Shown: positions 19,691-29,584, numbered from the stretch's first letter. The stretch: 64,000 nt of DNA from Gracilibacillus oryzae (GCF_009498735.1 NZ_ML762432.1:99897-163896); one strand, 5' to 3'. Numbers and translations are program-made. Notes: generated from the letters alone by a model not told the origin.

Positions 19691-21088
19691 ATGGCGAAAA
19701 AAGCACCTGAAATAGGCGAATATAAATATGGCTTTCATGATAGAGATATTTCCATTTTTCGTACAGAAAAAGGTTTAACACGAAATATCGTGGAAGAAAT
19801 TTCTCGTATGAAAGAAGAACCAGAGTGGATGTTGGAATATCGTTTAAAAGCATTAGAGCAATTTTACAAGAAACCAATGCCTCAGTGGGGCGGTGACTTA
19901 GCAGAACTTGATTTTGATGAGATCACTTATTATGTAAAACCATCCGAGCGCTCGGAGCGTTCTTGGGATGAGGTGCCTGATGAAATTAAACAAACGTTTG
20001 ATAAACTGGGTATTCCTGAAGCAGAACAGAAGTATCTTGCTGGTGTTTCTGCCCAGTATGAATCAGAAGTTGTTTATCACAACTTAAAAGAAGATCTTGA
20101 AAATTTAGGAATTGTCTTTAAAGATACAGATACAGCTTTAAAAGAGAATGAAGACTTATTCAAAGAGTATTTTGGAAAAGTTATTCCTTCTTCTGATAAT
20201 AAGTTTGCTGCACTGAACTCTGCTGTTTGGTCTGGTGGATCATTTATTTATGTTCCAAAAGGAGTAAAAACAGATACACCGTTACAGGCATATTTCCGAA
20301 TTAACTCAGAAAATATGGGACAGTTCGAACGTACACTTATTATTGTTGATGAAGGGGCTTCTGTCCACTATGTTGAGGGTTGTACAGCACCGACATATAC
20401 AACGAACTCATTGCACAGTGCGGTAGTAGAGATTTTTGTTAAAAAAGATGCTTATTGCCGTTACACTACAATCCAAAACTGGGCAAACAATGTATACAAC
20501 CTTGTTACAAAACGTGCAACATGTGATGCAAATGCAACGATGGAATGGATTGATGGAAATATTGGCTCTAAATTAACGATGAAATATCCGGCAATTATCC
20601 TTAAAGGAGAAGGTGCTCGCGGTAATACCCTTTCTATCGCATTAGCGGGTAAAGGACAACACCAGCATGCTGGTGCCAAAATGCACCATTTAGCACCAAA
20701 TACTTCTTCTACAATTGTATCTAAGTCCATCTCAAAACAAGGCGGGAAAGTTACCTATTTAGGTATGGTACACTTTGGACGTAAAGCAGATGGGGCAAGA
20801 TCTAATATTGAATGTGATACGTTAATTATGGATAATAAATCAACTTCCGATACAATTCCATACAATGAGATTTTAAATGAAAACATCTCATTGGAACACG
20901 AAGCGAAAGTTTCGAAAGTATCTGAAGAACAATTATTCTATCTGATGAGCCGTGGTCTTTCAGAAGAAGAAGCGACAGAAATGATCGTAATGGGCTTTAT
21001 CGAGCCATTTACGAAAGAACTTCCAATGGAATATGCGGTAGAGATGAACCGTTTAATCAAGTTCGAAATGGAAGGTTCAATCGGATAA
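19691..21088 (+). CDS. sufB: Fe-S cluster assembly protein SufB
   Basis: Main scaffold subunit of SufBCD, 465 residues, the normal length. It carries the cluster-assembly cysteine regions ([18 protein letters not shown] near 233; CDANAT near 280) and the beta-helix motif [19 protein letters not shown] near 323. aggaggtaa precedes the ATG by a proper distance, 29 bases after sufU. Last gene of the suf operon; a strong terminator follows. Confidence 0.97.
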   Translation: MAKKAPEIGEYKYGFHDRDISIFRTEKGLTRNIVEEISRMKEEPEWMLEYRLKALEQFYKKPMPQWGGDLAELDFDEITYYVKPSERSERSWDEVPDEIKQTFDKLGIPEAEQKYLAGVSAQYESEVVYHNLKEDLENLGIVFKDTDTALKENEDLFKEYFGKVIPSSDNKFAALNSAVWSGGSFIYVPKGVKTDTPLQAYFRINSENMGQFERTLIIVDEGASVHYVEGCTAPTYTTNSLHSAVVEIFVKKDAYCRYTTIQNWANNVYNLVTKRATCDANATMEWIDGNIGSKLTMKYPAIILKGEGARGNTLSIALAGKGQHQHAGAKMHHLAPNTSSTIVSKSISKQGGKVTYLGMVHFGRKADGARSNIECDTLIMDNKSTSDTIPYNEILNENISLEHEAKVSKVSEEQLFYLMSRGLSEEEATEMIVMGFIEPFTKELPMEYAVEMNRLIKFEMEGSIG

Positions 21089-21097
21089 TGAAAGAGC

Positions 21098-21136
21098 AAA
21101 ACCTTGCTGCAATGATATGCAGCAAGGTTTTTTATG
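21098..21136 (+). terminator. suf operon terminator
   Basis: aaaaccttgctgca and tgcagcaaggtttt form a 14-bp perfect stem around a six-base loop, followed by a T-run. Confidence 0.93.
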
Positions 21137-21316
21137 TCTGAAAAGAAATAAGATAATCAAATATGACACCAAGTTTTACCGTATTAGGTTAATGATCTGT
21201 TACAGGAAAAATTCTGATATTCCATAAAATAGGCCATATTAGCTATTTATTCCCTTTTTATATTTTTGTAATATTTATAAGAGAACTAACTAATTAGAAT
21301 TTGAGGGTGAATAGTA

Positions 21317-22681
21317 TTGTTGAAAAGTAAACTTATTATTACAGGACTTGTTATGTTCGTGCTTCTTCTAGCAGGATGTTCAAATAATGAGAATGAGACA
21401 AATCCGGCAGATATGCAAGAACAGACAGATTCCTTAGTGAAAGACGATAAAGAGTCAGCTTCAGATACAGATAATTTAGACCATTTACAATTTTCGAATG
21501 CTGAAGAAAGAATGCAATTAGACTTGGAGAATGCGGAATTTAATGGGGAACAATTTAATGAGGATGAGGTACAACGTATAGTGGAGCAGCTTCCAGAAAA
21601 TCTAACACCTGAGGAGTATTATTACAAATTACTTTCATTGATAGGAGAAGATTACCGGAAATATTACCAGTTTTTTAACAGTGTAGAGACTTCTTTCGAA
21701 TCTGCGACTTCCCAGCCAGATGAGATAAATAGAGAAGGGGAGTCAGACCTCTCACCAATAAATGTATCTATACTCTTTGATGCTAGTGGAAGTATGGATG
21801 AAATGATTTCAGGAAAAACCAAAATACAATTAGCCAAAGAAGCAGTAAATTCTTTTGTTGCCAGTTTGCCGGAAATTGTTAATATTTCCTTGACTGTTTA
21901 TGGTCACAAAGGAACAGGGACAGATAATAAAGAACTTTCCTGTAAAAGCATAGAAGAAATATATCCACTTTCTTCCTATGATGAAGATTCTTTTCAGGCT
22001 GCATTAGATTCATTCTCTTCCGCGGGTTGGACACCACTTGCTGGAGCAATGGTATCAGCAACTCAAAAGTTATCAAATGCAAATGGAGATAATGAAGAGA
22101 ATATTGTATATATTGTGAGTGACGGCATGGAAACATGTAACGGTGATCCTGTTATAGCAGCTAAAAAGTTAAATCAATCTAGTTCAAATGCAATTGTAAA
22201 TATTATCGGTTTTGATGTTAATGATGAAGGCCAGCAACAATTAAGAGAAGTGGCAAGCGCAGGTGCGGGAGAGTATTCTACTGTCAGAACGGAACAAGAA
22301 TTAACAAGCTATTTTAATAGTCAGAAAACAAAACTAATTAACCAATGGTATGGTTGGGAAGCAGAAAATGTCAATAAATACTATGCATCAGAATCAGAAA
22401 GAGTAAATGAATTGTATAATATGGAAACCGAAATGGTCAACATAGCCTATAATGAGGAAACACGTTTAAAGAATTTAACCTATCATCTTGACCAAACTAT
22501 AGATGCCGATTGGGATAAAGTCAGGGAAATTGTGAATGATACTGGGGATGAAATAAGAGAATATGTCAGATCAGCTGCTGATGCCTATCGAGCGGAAATC
22601 AGAAGTGGGGGAGATCAGAATAGAGATAGTATTAGAAATAAAGCAGGTAATGAACGAGACAAGCTTCGTGGTAAGCAATGA
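21317..22681 (+). CDS. VWA-domain lipoprotein with helical C-terminus
   Basis: Secreted lipid-anchored protein of 454 residues. The lipobox is LLAGC (Cys21). Residues 22-145 are acidic and mostly helical. A von Willebrand A domain spans about 148-330 with a complete MIDAS: Asp155, Ser157 and Ser159 (DASGS), Thr239 and Asp269. The last 115 residues are a charged, coiled-coil-like tail full of Glu, Arg and Asn (ESERVNELYNMETE). The start is TTG at 21317, seven bases after gagggtg. Similar architecture is seen in YwmC/YwmD-like proteins, but this one is much longer. It is monocistronic. Function is unknown; metal-dependent adhesion or envelope stress is a guess. Confidence 0.78.
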   Translation: MLKSKLIITGLVMFVLLLAGCSNNENETNPADMQEQTDSLVKDDKESASDTDNLDHLQFSNAEERMQLDLENAEFNGEQFNEDEVQRIVEQLPENLTPEEYYYKLLSLIGEDYRKYYQFFNSVETSFESATSQPDEINREGESDLSPINVSILFDASGSMDEMISGKTKIQLAKEAVNSFVASLPEIVNISLTVYGHKGTGTDNKELSCKSIEEIYPLSSYDEDSFQAALDSFSSAGWTPLAGAMVSATQKLSNANGDNEENIVYIVSDGMETCNGDPVIAAKKLNQSSSNAIVNIIGFDVNDEGQQQLREVASAGAGEYSTVRTEQELTSYFNSQKTKLINQWYGWEAENVNKYYASESERVNELYNMETEMVNIAYNEETRLKNLTYHLDQTIDADWDKVREIVNDTGDEIREYVRSAADAYRAEIRSGGDQNRDSIRNKAGNERDKLRGKQ

Positions 22682-22729
22682 AATATATTGCCTGAATGGA
22701 TAAATCAACTGATAAGCTTTATAATAGAA

Positions 22730-22760
22730 GAGAGTTCGTTTAATGAACTCTCCTTTTCTT
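22730..22760 (+). terminator. Terminator after the VWA gene
   Basis: gagagttc and gaactctc flank a seven-base loop, followed by cttttctttt. An in-frame ATG for the next gene at 22743 lies in this loop, which argues against using it as a start. Confidence 0.75.
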
Positions 22761-22790
22761 TTATACATACATAAAAATGGAAGTGATATT

Positions 22791-23624
22791 TTGGTCATTA
22801 TAATTTGTTTACTTATCGGGTTATTTTCTGCAATGCTTGGCAGTATTGTTGGACTCGGTGGTGGAGTTATACTTGTGCCGACTCTGCTGATTTTACATAC
22901 AGCTACGGACTTATTTGACTGGGCAACAGCAAGTACCATTGTCGGTATTTCATTAGTGATCATGGTTTTTACTGCGTTGTCTTCTACTTTATCTTATGCC
23001 AAGTTAAAGAGAATTGATTATAAAAGTGGGATTTACTTTATTGCCGGAAGTTTACCAGGCGGGATTTTAGGCTCTTGGCTGAATCAATTTGTGGAAACAG
23101 ATACTTTTTCAATCTTTTTAGGTATTTTTATGTTGCTTATTTTTACAAGCTTCTTATTTCAGAGGCGAAATTTGAATAGAAATACTGAACCAACAGAAAA
23201 GAGTAAGCACAAAGTCTATCGGGAAACACTGATAGGAACTGAAAAACATTACTATTCTTTTTCACCCGTTACAGCGATTGCTATTGCGTTGGTTGTAGGT
23301 TTATTATCTGGCTTTTTTGGAATTGGTGGGGGGTCATTAATGGTTCCGGCTATGATTTTGTTGTTCCACTTTCCACCACACATTGCAACAGCAACATCTA
23401 TGTTTATGATTTTATCACTAAGCACTGTAAGTTCTTTTACTCATATTATGTTAGGACATATCGAATGGTCTTACGTCTGGGCTTTTATTCCGGGAGCATG
23501 GGTTGGGGGCAGACTCGGAGCAAAAGTCAGTCAAAAAATGTCAAGCAAAGCTGTGGAAGCTTTATTGAGAATCGTCCTTTTGTTAATTGGTTTACGATTG
23601 ATCTGGCAAGGATTCTTTTCATAA
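22791..23624 (+). CDS. TauE/SafE-family membrane transporter (YunE-like)
   Basis: Membrane protein of 277 residues, family TauE/SafE (PF01925), predicted exporter of sulfite or organosulfonates. About eight hydrophobic spans occur in two halves, each opening with the family signature (GLFSAMLGSIVGLGGGVILVP near 10; LLSGFFGIGGGSLMVPAM near 165). The TTG at 22791 is preferred: ggaagtga lies just ahead and family homology starts there, while the upstream ATG at 22743 sits in a terminator hairpin. Next to yunD and yunC, it matches yunE in Bacillus subtilis. Substrate is not established. Confidence 0.8.
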   Translation: MVIIICLLIGLFSAMLGSIVGLGGGVILVPTLLILHTATDLFDWATASTIVGISLVIMVFTALSSTLSYAKLKRIDYKSGIYFIAGSLPGGILGSWLNQFVETDTFSIFLGIFMLLIFTSFLFQRRNLNRNTEPTEKSKHKVYRETLIGTEKHYYSFSPVTAIAIALVVGLLSGFFGIGGGSLMVPAMILLFHFPPHIATATSMFMILSLSTVSSFTHIMLGHIEWSYVWAFIPGAWVGGRLGAKVSQKMSSKAVEALLRIVLLLIGLRLIWQGFFS

Positions 23625-23724
23625 GTTGATTTTGGTGTATTACAGATGTTTAGCGTTGCGATAAATATCCAATGCTTTATAGACCATGGTGAAGGTTTTT
23701 GTTTACACGTTAGGATAGCATAAA

Positions 23725-23829
23725 CTATCTGCAAGGGAGTATTTATCGACGTAATAGAAAGTTTGAAGTCCAAAGTATAAGTAAAACTAACACATTCGCT
23801 AAAGGACGAGCGAATGTGTTAGTTTTACT
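23725..23829 (+). repeat. Dispersed repeat R3, copy 2, with a 21-bp hairpin
   Basis: The body atttatcgacgtaatagaaa, gaagt and tataag is shared with 43694 and, in decayed form, 1201. It ends in a perfect hairpin: 23780-23800 pairs with 23809-23829 over 21 bases around the loop aaaggacg. The hairpin abuts the ribosome site of yunD, so it may end upstream transcripts and shape yunD expression. Confidence 0.7.
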
Positions 23830-23844
23830 AAAAGGGGGATTAAA

Positions 23845-25236
23845 TTGGTAGAACAATTGCATTTTTATTATTCGAATGATTTACATAGTCACTTTGAAAA
23901 TTGGGGTAATATTGTACAATATCTTAATGAAAAAAAAGCAAAGCATTCTATTGATAAACAACCATACTGGATTGTAGATATAGGGGACCATGTCGACAGA
24001 GTGCATCCTATATCAGAAGCATATCTCGGCAGAGCGAATGTTGAGTTAATGAACAAGGCAGGATATGACTTTGCTACAATTGGTAATAATGAAGGAATCA
24101 CATTAGAGTTTGACGATTTATATCATTTATATGATGATGCTGAATTTCAAGTGACTTGCGCTAATCTGGCATCCATAAATACGAAAGATCCCTTATGGTT
24201 ACAAGAACACATAACAACAGAAACGGAATCTGGTATACGTATAGGGCTAGTTGGATTGACTGCTCCATTTAAGCCTTTTTATCAACCGCTGGGTTGGAAT
24301 GTGGATTCACCTTATAATTTCCTGGAAAGCAGGTTAAAACAGGTGAAAAAAGATGTTGATATTTTGATTTTGCTGTCACATTTAGGATGGACAGAGGATC
24401 AATATATCGCTACCCATTTTTCGGAAATTGATGTGATTATCGGTGGCCATACCCATCATCTACTTAAAAATGGGGAATATATCAACGAAACACTCATAAC
24501 GGCAGCTGGTAAATATGGTTTTTATGTTGGAGAAATCCACCTGGAGTGGGATCATCAACAAAATAAAATCACTAAAAAACAGGCTTTTGCTGTTGATACA
24601 TCAATATATGAAGGTGATCAGGATACAGAAAATTTAGTACAGCAAATATCCAATGATGCGAATAAACTGCTGGGGGAATCAGTTACAACATTAGAGCAAA
24701 TGTATGAAGTGAATTGGTATGAATCTACACCAATCATAGAAGCACTGACAGCTCATTTGCTAAAATGGACAAAAGCAGATGTAGCTATGCTTAATGCAGG
24801 GATCTTATTAGAGAGTCTGCCCCAGGGTACTGTATCATATGGTGACATTCACCGAACATGTCCCCATCCAATTAATCCATGTGTCGTGGAACTGAGAGGA
24901 ATAGAATTAATTGAAGTTGTACGGGGAGCCCTTAGTAATGAATTGACAAACTTTAAACTTAAAGGGTTTGGATTTCGCGGAAAAATAATCGGTAAGATTG
25001 TTTTTAGTGGAATTGAAGTAAAAACATACCTAGATGAGCAAGGGAATGAACATGTTAAAACAGTTTTATATGAAGGAAAAGAAATCGTCCATAATCAGAT
25101 ATATCATTTAGCAACGGCTGATATGTTTACATTTGGAAATATGTTTCCAGAAATTGCGCGGTCAGAGATGAAAAAGTTCTTTCTTCCTGAATTTATACGA
25201 GATTTATTAGTAGATTTATTGAAGAAAAGCGTTTAA
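23845..25236 (+). CDS. yunD: UshA-like metallophosphoesterase/5'-nucleotidase (YunD)
   Basis: Two-domain protein of 463 residues. The N-terminal calcineurin-like phosphoesterase domain (about 1-270) shows the metal motifs NDLHSH, GDHVDR, GNNE, LLSHLG and GGHTHH; the C-terminal 5'-nucleotidase domain follows with the LNAGILLESLPQGTVSYGD segment. No signal peptide is present, so unlike UshA it should act in the cytoplasm. The TTG start at 23845 is set by aaaggggga. Order with yunE upstream and yunC downstream matches Bacillus subtilis. The natural substrate is unknown. Confidence 0.88.
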   Translation: MVEQLHFYYSNDLHSHFENWGNIVQYLNEKKAKHSIDKQPYWIVDIGDHVDRVHPISEAYLGRANVELMNKAGYDFATIGNNEGITLEFDDLYHLYDDAEFQVTCANLASINTKDPLWLQEHITTETESGIRIGLVGLTAPFKPFYQPLGWNVDSPYNFLESRLKQVKKDVDILILLSHLGWTEDQYIATHFSEIDVIIGGHTHHLLKNGEYINETLITAAGKYGFYVGEIHLEWDHQQNKITKKQAFAVDTSIYEGDQDTENLVQQISNDANKLLGESVTTLEQMYEVNWYESTPIIEALTAHLLKWTKADVAMLNAGILLESLPQGTVSYGDIHRTCPHPINPCVVELRGIELIEVVRGALSNELTNFKLKGFGFRGKIIGKIVFSGIEVKTYLDEQGNEHVKTVLYEGKEIVHNQIYHLATADMFTFGNMFPEIARSEMKKFFLPEFIRDLLVDLLKKSV

Positions 25237-25292
25237 ACACAAGCACATCTTTTTAGGCAGAACATACACTTTAGTGAGAGGGGTGTGTTCTG

Positions 25293-25598
25293 ATGATGGA
25301 AGTAAAACCGGTAAAAGTAGATGACCATACATTTATTGCGATAACAGTAAAGTTACCATATACCACACTTTTAGTTATCGCAAATGAAATTGGCTATGTC
25401 ATGTGCGGAGCTTTAGATGTGGACCTGTTAAATGAGAAATTAAGTGATCGTCCAGTTGTAGCAGGACGTGCTGTCGGTGTAAGAACAATTGATGATTTAC
25501 TCGATGCAAAATTAGAAAAAATCACAAATACTGCCCAATCTTATGGCTGGGAAAAGAATATGGAAGTGAAAAAAGCACTACTTTTAATTGCGGAATAG
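25293..25598 (+). CDS. yunC: DUF1805 protein YunC
   Basis: Small cytoplasmic protein of 101 residues, DUF1805/YunC family. Recognised by the core VIANEIGYVMCGALDVDLLNEKL and RAVGVRTIDDLLDA (about 32-75). gagaggggtg precedes two tandem ATG codons. Located between yunD and (after an insertion) yunB as in Bacillus subtilis. Its structure family is known but no function has been assigned that I can name. Confidence 0.87.
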   Translation: MMEVKPVKVDDHTFIAITVKLPYTTLLVIANEIGYVMCGALDVDLLNEKLSDRPVVAGRAVGVRTIDDLLDAKLEKITNTAQSYGWEKNMEVKKALLLIAE

Positions 25599-25683
25599 TT
25601 AAATGAATCTATTTTTTTCTACGAAGTTTGTCTAAAATACTAGAAAATTGACATTTTATCTGCTAATCTTGAAATATATGTGC

Positions 25684-25834
25684 GTGTTAAAAAAGTCGGC
25701 AAATAAGAAGCAAGAAGGTCGAGGCGGTACAGTGAGGAGCATCAGAACGTAGGCTTTGAATACGTGAGAAGCAGACTCGTAAACCAAAGAAGAGATTCAC
25801 CGCTTATCATTTGGTGACTTTTTGAACATCCTCT
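25684..25834 (+). mobile_element. MITE-like repeat R1, copy B
   Basis: Same element as at 13761 and in the same orientation, from gtgttaaaaaagtcggcaaa to gtgactttttgaacatcctc. It ends 35 bases before the HD-GYP start codon. A clear target duplication is not evident here. It accounts for most of the 270-base gap after yunC. Confidence 0.75.
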
Positions 25835-25869
25835 ATAAAATATTCTGAAACGTAATTATAGGAGTAAAT

Positions 25870-26979
25870 ATGAGGCTAGTATCTACAGTATTGTTGCAAG
25901 AAGGGATCGAATTAGCCAGACCAATTTATGATAAGAATGGTCGTATTCTTGTGCAGAAAAATGTCAAATTAACAAATAACATGGTTAGAAGATTAAAGAC
26001 TGGTGAAATCACCTATGTTTATATCAGGGATAAGTATACAGATGATATTTTAATTACACCTGCTATCTCTGATGAAGAGAGAATCGAAGCAATCAACAAG
26101 ATTAAACAATCCTTTCAATCGTTCAAGAAAGAGGATATAAGAAAAGGCAGTCATTTGATTGATGAATCTTCTGAAAAATTAAATGATGTCGTCAAGGGAC
26201 TCATTGATAAATTACTAGTTCAGGATGAAGTAATGAACTATTTATCTGATATCTTAGTCACCGATAATTATGTATTTCAACATTCAATAAATGTGACAAT
26301 TTATACATTAGCGTTAGCCCGGAAACTGAACTTTAACAAGAAAGAATTGCAAGTGATCGGGTTAGGTGCACTATTACATGATATTGGAAAGATCTATATC
26401 CCTACAGAAATTTTAAATAAAAAAGGAAAACTGGATGATACGGAATTTAAAATAATGAAGGCACATACGGAATATGGGTTTGAATTGTTAAGAAAGAGTC
26501 ACAGCTTGCCGCTTTTAGCTGCCCATTGTGCCTTTCAGCATCATGAACGCATGGACGGGTCTGGATATCCAAGAGGTTTATCAGGTGATAAACTGCACCC
26601 GTATGCAAAGGTGTTAGGAATCGCAGACGTATTTGATGCTGTTACTAGTAATCGTGTATATCGTGCTGCTATGCTGCCACACAAAGGTTTTGAAATACTG
26701 AGTAATGGTGCTGACCGTCAATTTGATGCAAAGATGGTGGAGCTTTTTAAGGAAACGATATCGACTTATCCAAACGGGATAACCGTCCATCTAAATGATG
26801 GCCGTAAGGGAGTTGTAACACAACAAAACGTGAAATTTCATGAACGTCCGGTCGTCAGGGTGTTACAAGAAAACCAGCATCCAGTTAAGCCGTATGATTT
26901 AGATTTATCATTAAATCAGAATGCTGTCATTATTGATGCAGACAATCCTGCAATTTATCACAGTGCTAATGGTCTGTAA
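25870..26979 (+). CDS. HD-GYP domain phosphohydrolase
   Basis: Predicted cyclic-di-GMP phosphodiesterase of 369 residues. An N-terminal module of about 65 residues (LARPIYDKNGRILVQKNVKL) of the kind common in Bacillus HD-GYP proteins precedes a helical linker; the HD-GYP domain spans about 120-290. The metal residues are His170-Asp171 (LLHDIGK), His199, His224-His225 and Asp253, and the GYP motif is in HHERMDGSGYP. No membrane span. The ATG follows aggagtaaat. It interrupts the conserved yunC-yunB order and lies just downstream of a MITE-like element. The signal is inferred; activity on c-di-GMP is known for some family members only. Confidence 0.85.
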   Translation: MRLVSTVLLQEGIELARPIYDKNGRILVQKNVKLTNNMVRRLKTGEITYVYIRDKYTDDILITPAISDEERIEAINKIKQSFQSFKKEDIRKGSHLIDESSEKLNDVVKGLIDKLLVQDEVMNYLSDILVTDNYVFQHSINVTIYTLALARKLNFNKKELQVIGLGALLHDIGKIYIPTEILNKKGKLDDTEFKIMKAHTEYGFELLRKSHSLPLLAAHCAFQHHERMDGSGYPRGLSGDKLHPYAKVLGIADVFDAVTSNRVYRAAMLPHKGFEILSNGADRQFDAKMVELFKETISTYPNGITVHLNDGRKGVVTQQNVKFHERPVVRVLQENQHPVKPYDLDLSLNQNAVIIDADNPAIYHSANGL

Positions 26980-27067
26980 TATCCCTATTGAAATTATTTT
27001 TTCTCACCAGTAAAATATCTATTTGTCCCCTCCTTCTCATATAAATTTAGGGAAGGGGGGTTTTAAA

Positions 27068-27844
27068 TTGAAAAGGGCGAGAAAAATAGCTGCACCTCCA
27101 ATGAGGCAAATCGCTTATATCTCTTTATTGTTATTCATAATTTGCATGATCTCCAGTTTATTAATTGTAAATGAAGGGATCAAACCAGTCCTGCTCGAAA
27201 TTGCAAAAGTGAAGGTAAGTCAAATAGCGAACCAGGCAGTGGGGATTGCTGTAAATAAAAAAATATCAGAAGATTTAGAAAATGATAAATTAATCCAATA
27301 TGAAGTTGATGAACAAGGCAGAGTAGTAAATTATATTTTTAATTCGATTATTGAGAATCGCGTCCAACGCAATATTCAATATCGTGTAGAGAATTTTCTG
27401 AAGTTACTTGAAGAGGGAGACAGACCTGAAATTGGTGTGCCGCTCGAAGTGGAAATGGAGCTGGAACCATCAGAAAAAAAGTTACTGGATGAAATCAGGA
27501 AAAGAGGCCTTCTTGTTGAAGTGCCATTAGGCCAGACTTTAGGCATTCCATTATTAGCAAATTTAGGACCGAAAATCCCTGTAAATATGGAAGTAATTGG
27601 TTTTGTTGAAACATCCATAACAAGTGATATTGTTGAAACAGGGGTCAATGGTGCTTATATTCACGTCAATGTTCATATTGAGGTAGAAATGCGAGTTGTT
27701 ATTCCTTTTGCTTCAGAACCGGTCAGAGTAGTGCAGGATATTCCTGTAACAAAAGTATTCCATCCAGGTGATGTGCCAGACTATTACCAGGACGGTGAAG
27801 GTGATTCTAATTTATCAGTTCCTCTTGATCCGCCAATTGATTAA
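27068..27844 (+). CDS. yunB: Sporulation protein YunB
   Basis: Membrane-anchored sporulation protein of 258 residues with one N-terminal span (about 14-34, YISLLLFIICMISSLLI) and an extracytoplasmic domain. Recognised by KVSQIANQAVGIAVNK near 55 and the mid-domain segment PLGQTLGIPLLANLGPKIPV. The TTG start at 27068 follows gggaagggggg; the C-rich stretch at 27027-27037 could pair with that site and hide it. In Bacillus subtilis yunB belongs to the sigma-E regulon and its loss impairs sporulation. Next to lytH and yunC in both genomes. Confidence 0.85.
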   Translation: MKRARKIAAPPMRQIAYISLLLFIICMISSLLIVNEGIKPVLLEIAKVKVSQIANQAVGIAVNKKISEDLENDKLIQYEVDEQGRVVNYIFNSIIENRVQRNIQYRVENFLKLLEEGDRPEIGVPLEVEMELEPSEKKLLDEIRKRGLLVEVPLGQTLGIPLLANLGPKIPVNMEVIGFVETSITSDIVETGVNGAYIHVNVHIEVEMRVVIPFASEPVRVVQDIPVTKVFHPGDVPDYYQDGEGDSNLSVPLDPPID

Positions 27845-27989
27845 TACTTTGATCAGTAGTAGTATTTCCAGACGTTTTGCGTTACTTCAATATGTGGTAG
27901 TACCATATGAAAATTCTCTATAATTCTCAGAATATTTCTAAATTTAACGAGTTATCAGATATAACAGAATGATCTTACTTAAATTACCT

Positions 27990-28019
27990 TTGACAAGTTA
28001 TTTGAATATTCGTTATAAT
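27990..28019 (+). promoter_or_regulatory. Sigma-A promoter of the NSS transporter operon
   Basis: TTGACA at 27990 and TATAAT at 28014 with an 18-base spacer, about 85 bases before the start codon. A fairly long AU-rich leader follows, without a recognisable riboswitch. Confidence 0.7.
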
Positions 28020-28102
28020 TTGAAAGGTTATCAGCACAAAAACAAAACTAGTTTCTATATTATATTTATTATAATACTAGAGAAGAGAAAGGGGATTTTT
28101 TT

Positions 28103-29584
28103 ATGGAACAACGCTCTCAGTGGGGAACTAGAATCGGTTTTTTACTTGCAGCAATTGGTTCAGCAGTTGGTCTAGGAAACATTTGGCGTTTTCCAGCGAC
28201 TGCATTTGAAAACGGTGGGGGTGCGTTCTTTGTCCCGTATTTATTTGCACTATTAACAGCAGGTATTCCTCTCTTAATAATGGAATACACAATTGGTCAT
28301 AAATATCGAAGTTCTTCACCTCGAAGTTTTTCCAAAATTAGTAAGGGGATGGAATGGATTGGTTGGTGGCAGGTACTTATATCATTTGTAATTTCAACTT
28401 ATTATCCAATCATTATAGCATGGTCTATCATGTATACTTATTTTTCGTTCGGAACAAAGTGGGGGGACGATCCAACGGCCTTCTTCGTCTCTGATTTCTT
28501 AAATAAATCAGATGCTGGGATCTTTGGATCAATAGTTCCGTCTGTATTAATTCCAGTAATCTTTGTCTGGATCTTTGTTTTCTTCTTCCTGGGACGTGGG
28601 GTGAAGAAAGGGATTGAATTTGCCAATCGTATTTTTATCCCTACATTATTAATTGTCTTTATTATTATCGTGATAAGAGCATTAACCTTACCTGGAGCAA
28701 TGGAAGGATTGGATGCGTTCTTTAAACCGGACTGGAGCAGAATTATGGATGGTTCTGTTTGGATAGCAGCATATGGACAAATCTTCTTTAGTTTATCCAT
28801 TGCTTTTGCTATTATGATTACTTATGCTTCCTATTTACCCAAAAAATCTGATATAACAAACAACGCGTTTATTACAGGATTTGCGAACTCATCATTTGAG
28901 TTATTGGCAGGTATTGGAGTTTTTGCTGTGTTAGGATTTATGGCTACTCAAACATCACAGCCTGTATCAGAAGTTGTCCAGAGTGGGGTAGGGCTTGCAT
29001 TTATGGTATTCCCGGAGATTATTAGTCAGATGCCTGCATCAAGTTTCTTTGGAGTTTTATTCTTTGGAGCATTAGTACTTGCAGGTATTTCTTCCATGAT
29101 TTCTATTTCCGAGACATATATTGCAGCAGTTCAGGAAAAGTTTTCGATATCACGTGGCAAGGCATTAATGTTTGGTGGAGGCTTAGCATTCTTAGCATCC
29201 TTGTTGTATGCAAATCAAGGCGGATTAAATTTACTGGATACAGTGGATTACTTTATTAATAATTATGGTGTGGCACTGGCTGGTCTGTTTGAGGTAGTAG
29301 CGATCGCCTGGTTTGCTAAAGGATTAAGGGACTTACAAACTCATGCGGATAATATCTCCGACATAAAACTAGGAATATGGTGGAGAATTTCACTTGGTGC
29401 AATTACACCTGTAGTGCTTGGCTTTATGATGCTGCAAAACTTGAAGACAGATCTTTCCCGTCCATATGAGGACTATCCAATTGAATTCTTGTTTAATTTC
29501 GGTTGGCTTGTTGCAATTGGAGCTATGCTCATTGGTGCATTAATTTCCACAAAAAAATGGCCGAAAAATGATAAAGAAGCCTAA
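28103..29584 (+). CDS. Sodium-dependent NSS-family transporter (MetP-like)
   Basis: Neurotransmitter:sodium symporter family protein, 493 residues, about 11-12 membrane spans. The first span holds the family signature LLAAIGSAVGLGNIWRFP (about 12-29) that forms the sodium and substrate sites in LeuT-type transporters. Probably imports an amino acid with sodium, which suits a halotolerant organism. The ATG follows gaaagggga. A 32-residue membrane protein 18 bases downstream looks like MetS, so by analogy to corynebacterial MetPS the substrate may be methionine or alanine; this is inference. Confidence 0.9.
   Translation: MEQRSQWGTRIGFLLAAIGSAVGLGNIWRFPATAFENGGGAFFVPYLFALLTAGIPLLIMEYTIGHKYRSSSPRSFSKISKGMEWIGWWQVLISFVISTYYPIIIAWSIMYTYFSFGTKWGDDPTAFFVSDFLNKSDAGIFGSIVPSVLIPVIFVWIFVFFFLGRGVKKGIEFANRIFIPTLLIVFIIIVIRALTLPGAMEGLDAFFKPDWSRIMDGSVWIAAYGQIFFSLSIAFAIMITYASYLPKKSDITNNAFITGFANSSFELLAGIGVFAVLGFMATQTSQPVSEVVQSGVGLAFMVFPEIISQMPASSFFGVLFFGALVLAGISSMISISETYIAAVQEKFSISRGKALMFGGGLAFLASLLYANQGGLNLLDTVDYFINNYGVALAGLFEVVAIAWFAKGLRDLQTHADNISDIKLGIWWRISLGAITPVVLGFMMLQNLKTDLSRPYEDYPIEFLFNFGWLVAIGAMLIGALISTKKWPKNDKEA

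Noticed and set aside
22743..22790. N-terminal extension of the TauE-like protein from ATG 22743
   Set aside because: The ATG lies in the loop of the preceding terminator; TTG 22791 has a ribosome site and matches family N-termini.
28438..28800. Open frame of 120 codons antisense to the NSS transporter gene
   Set aside because: Arises from hydrophobic codons on the opposite strand; no start signal.
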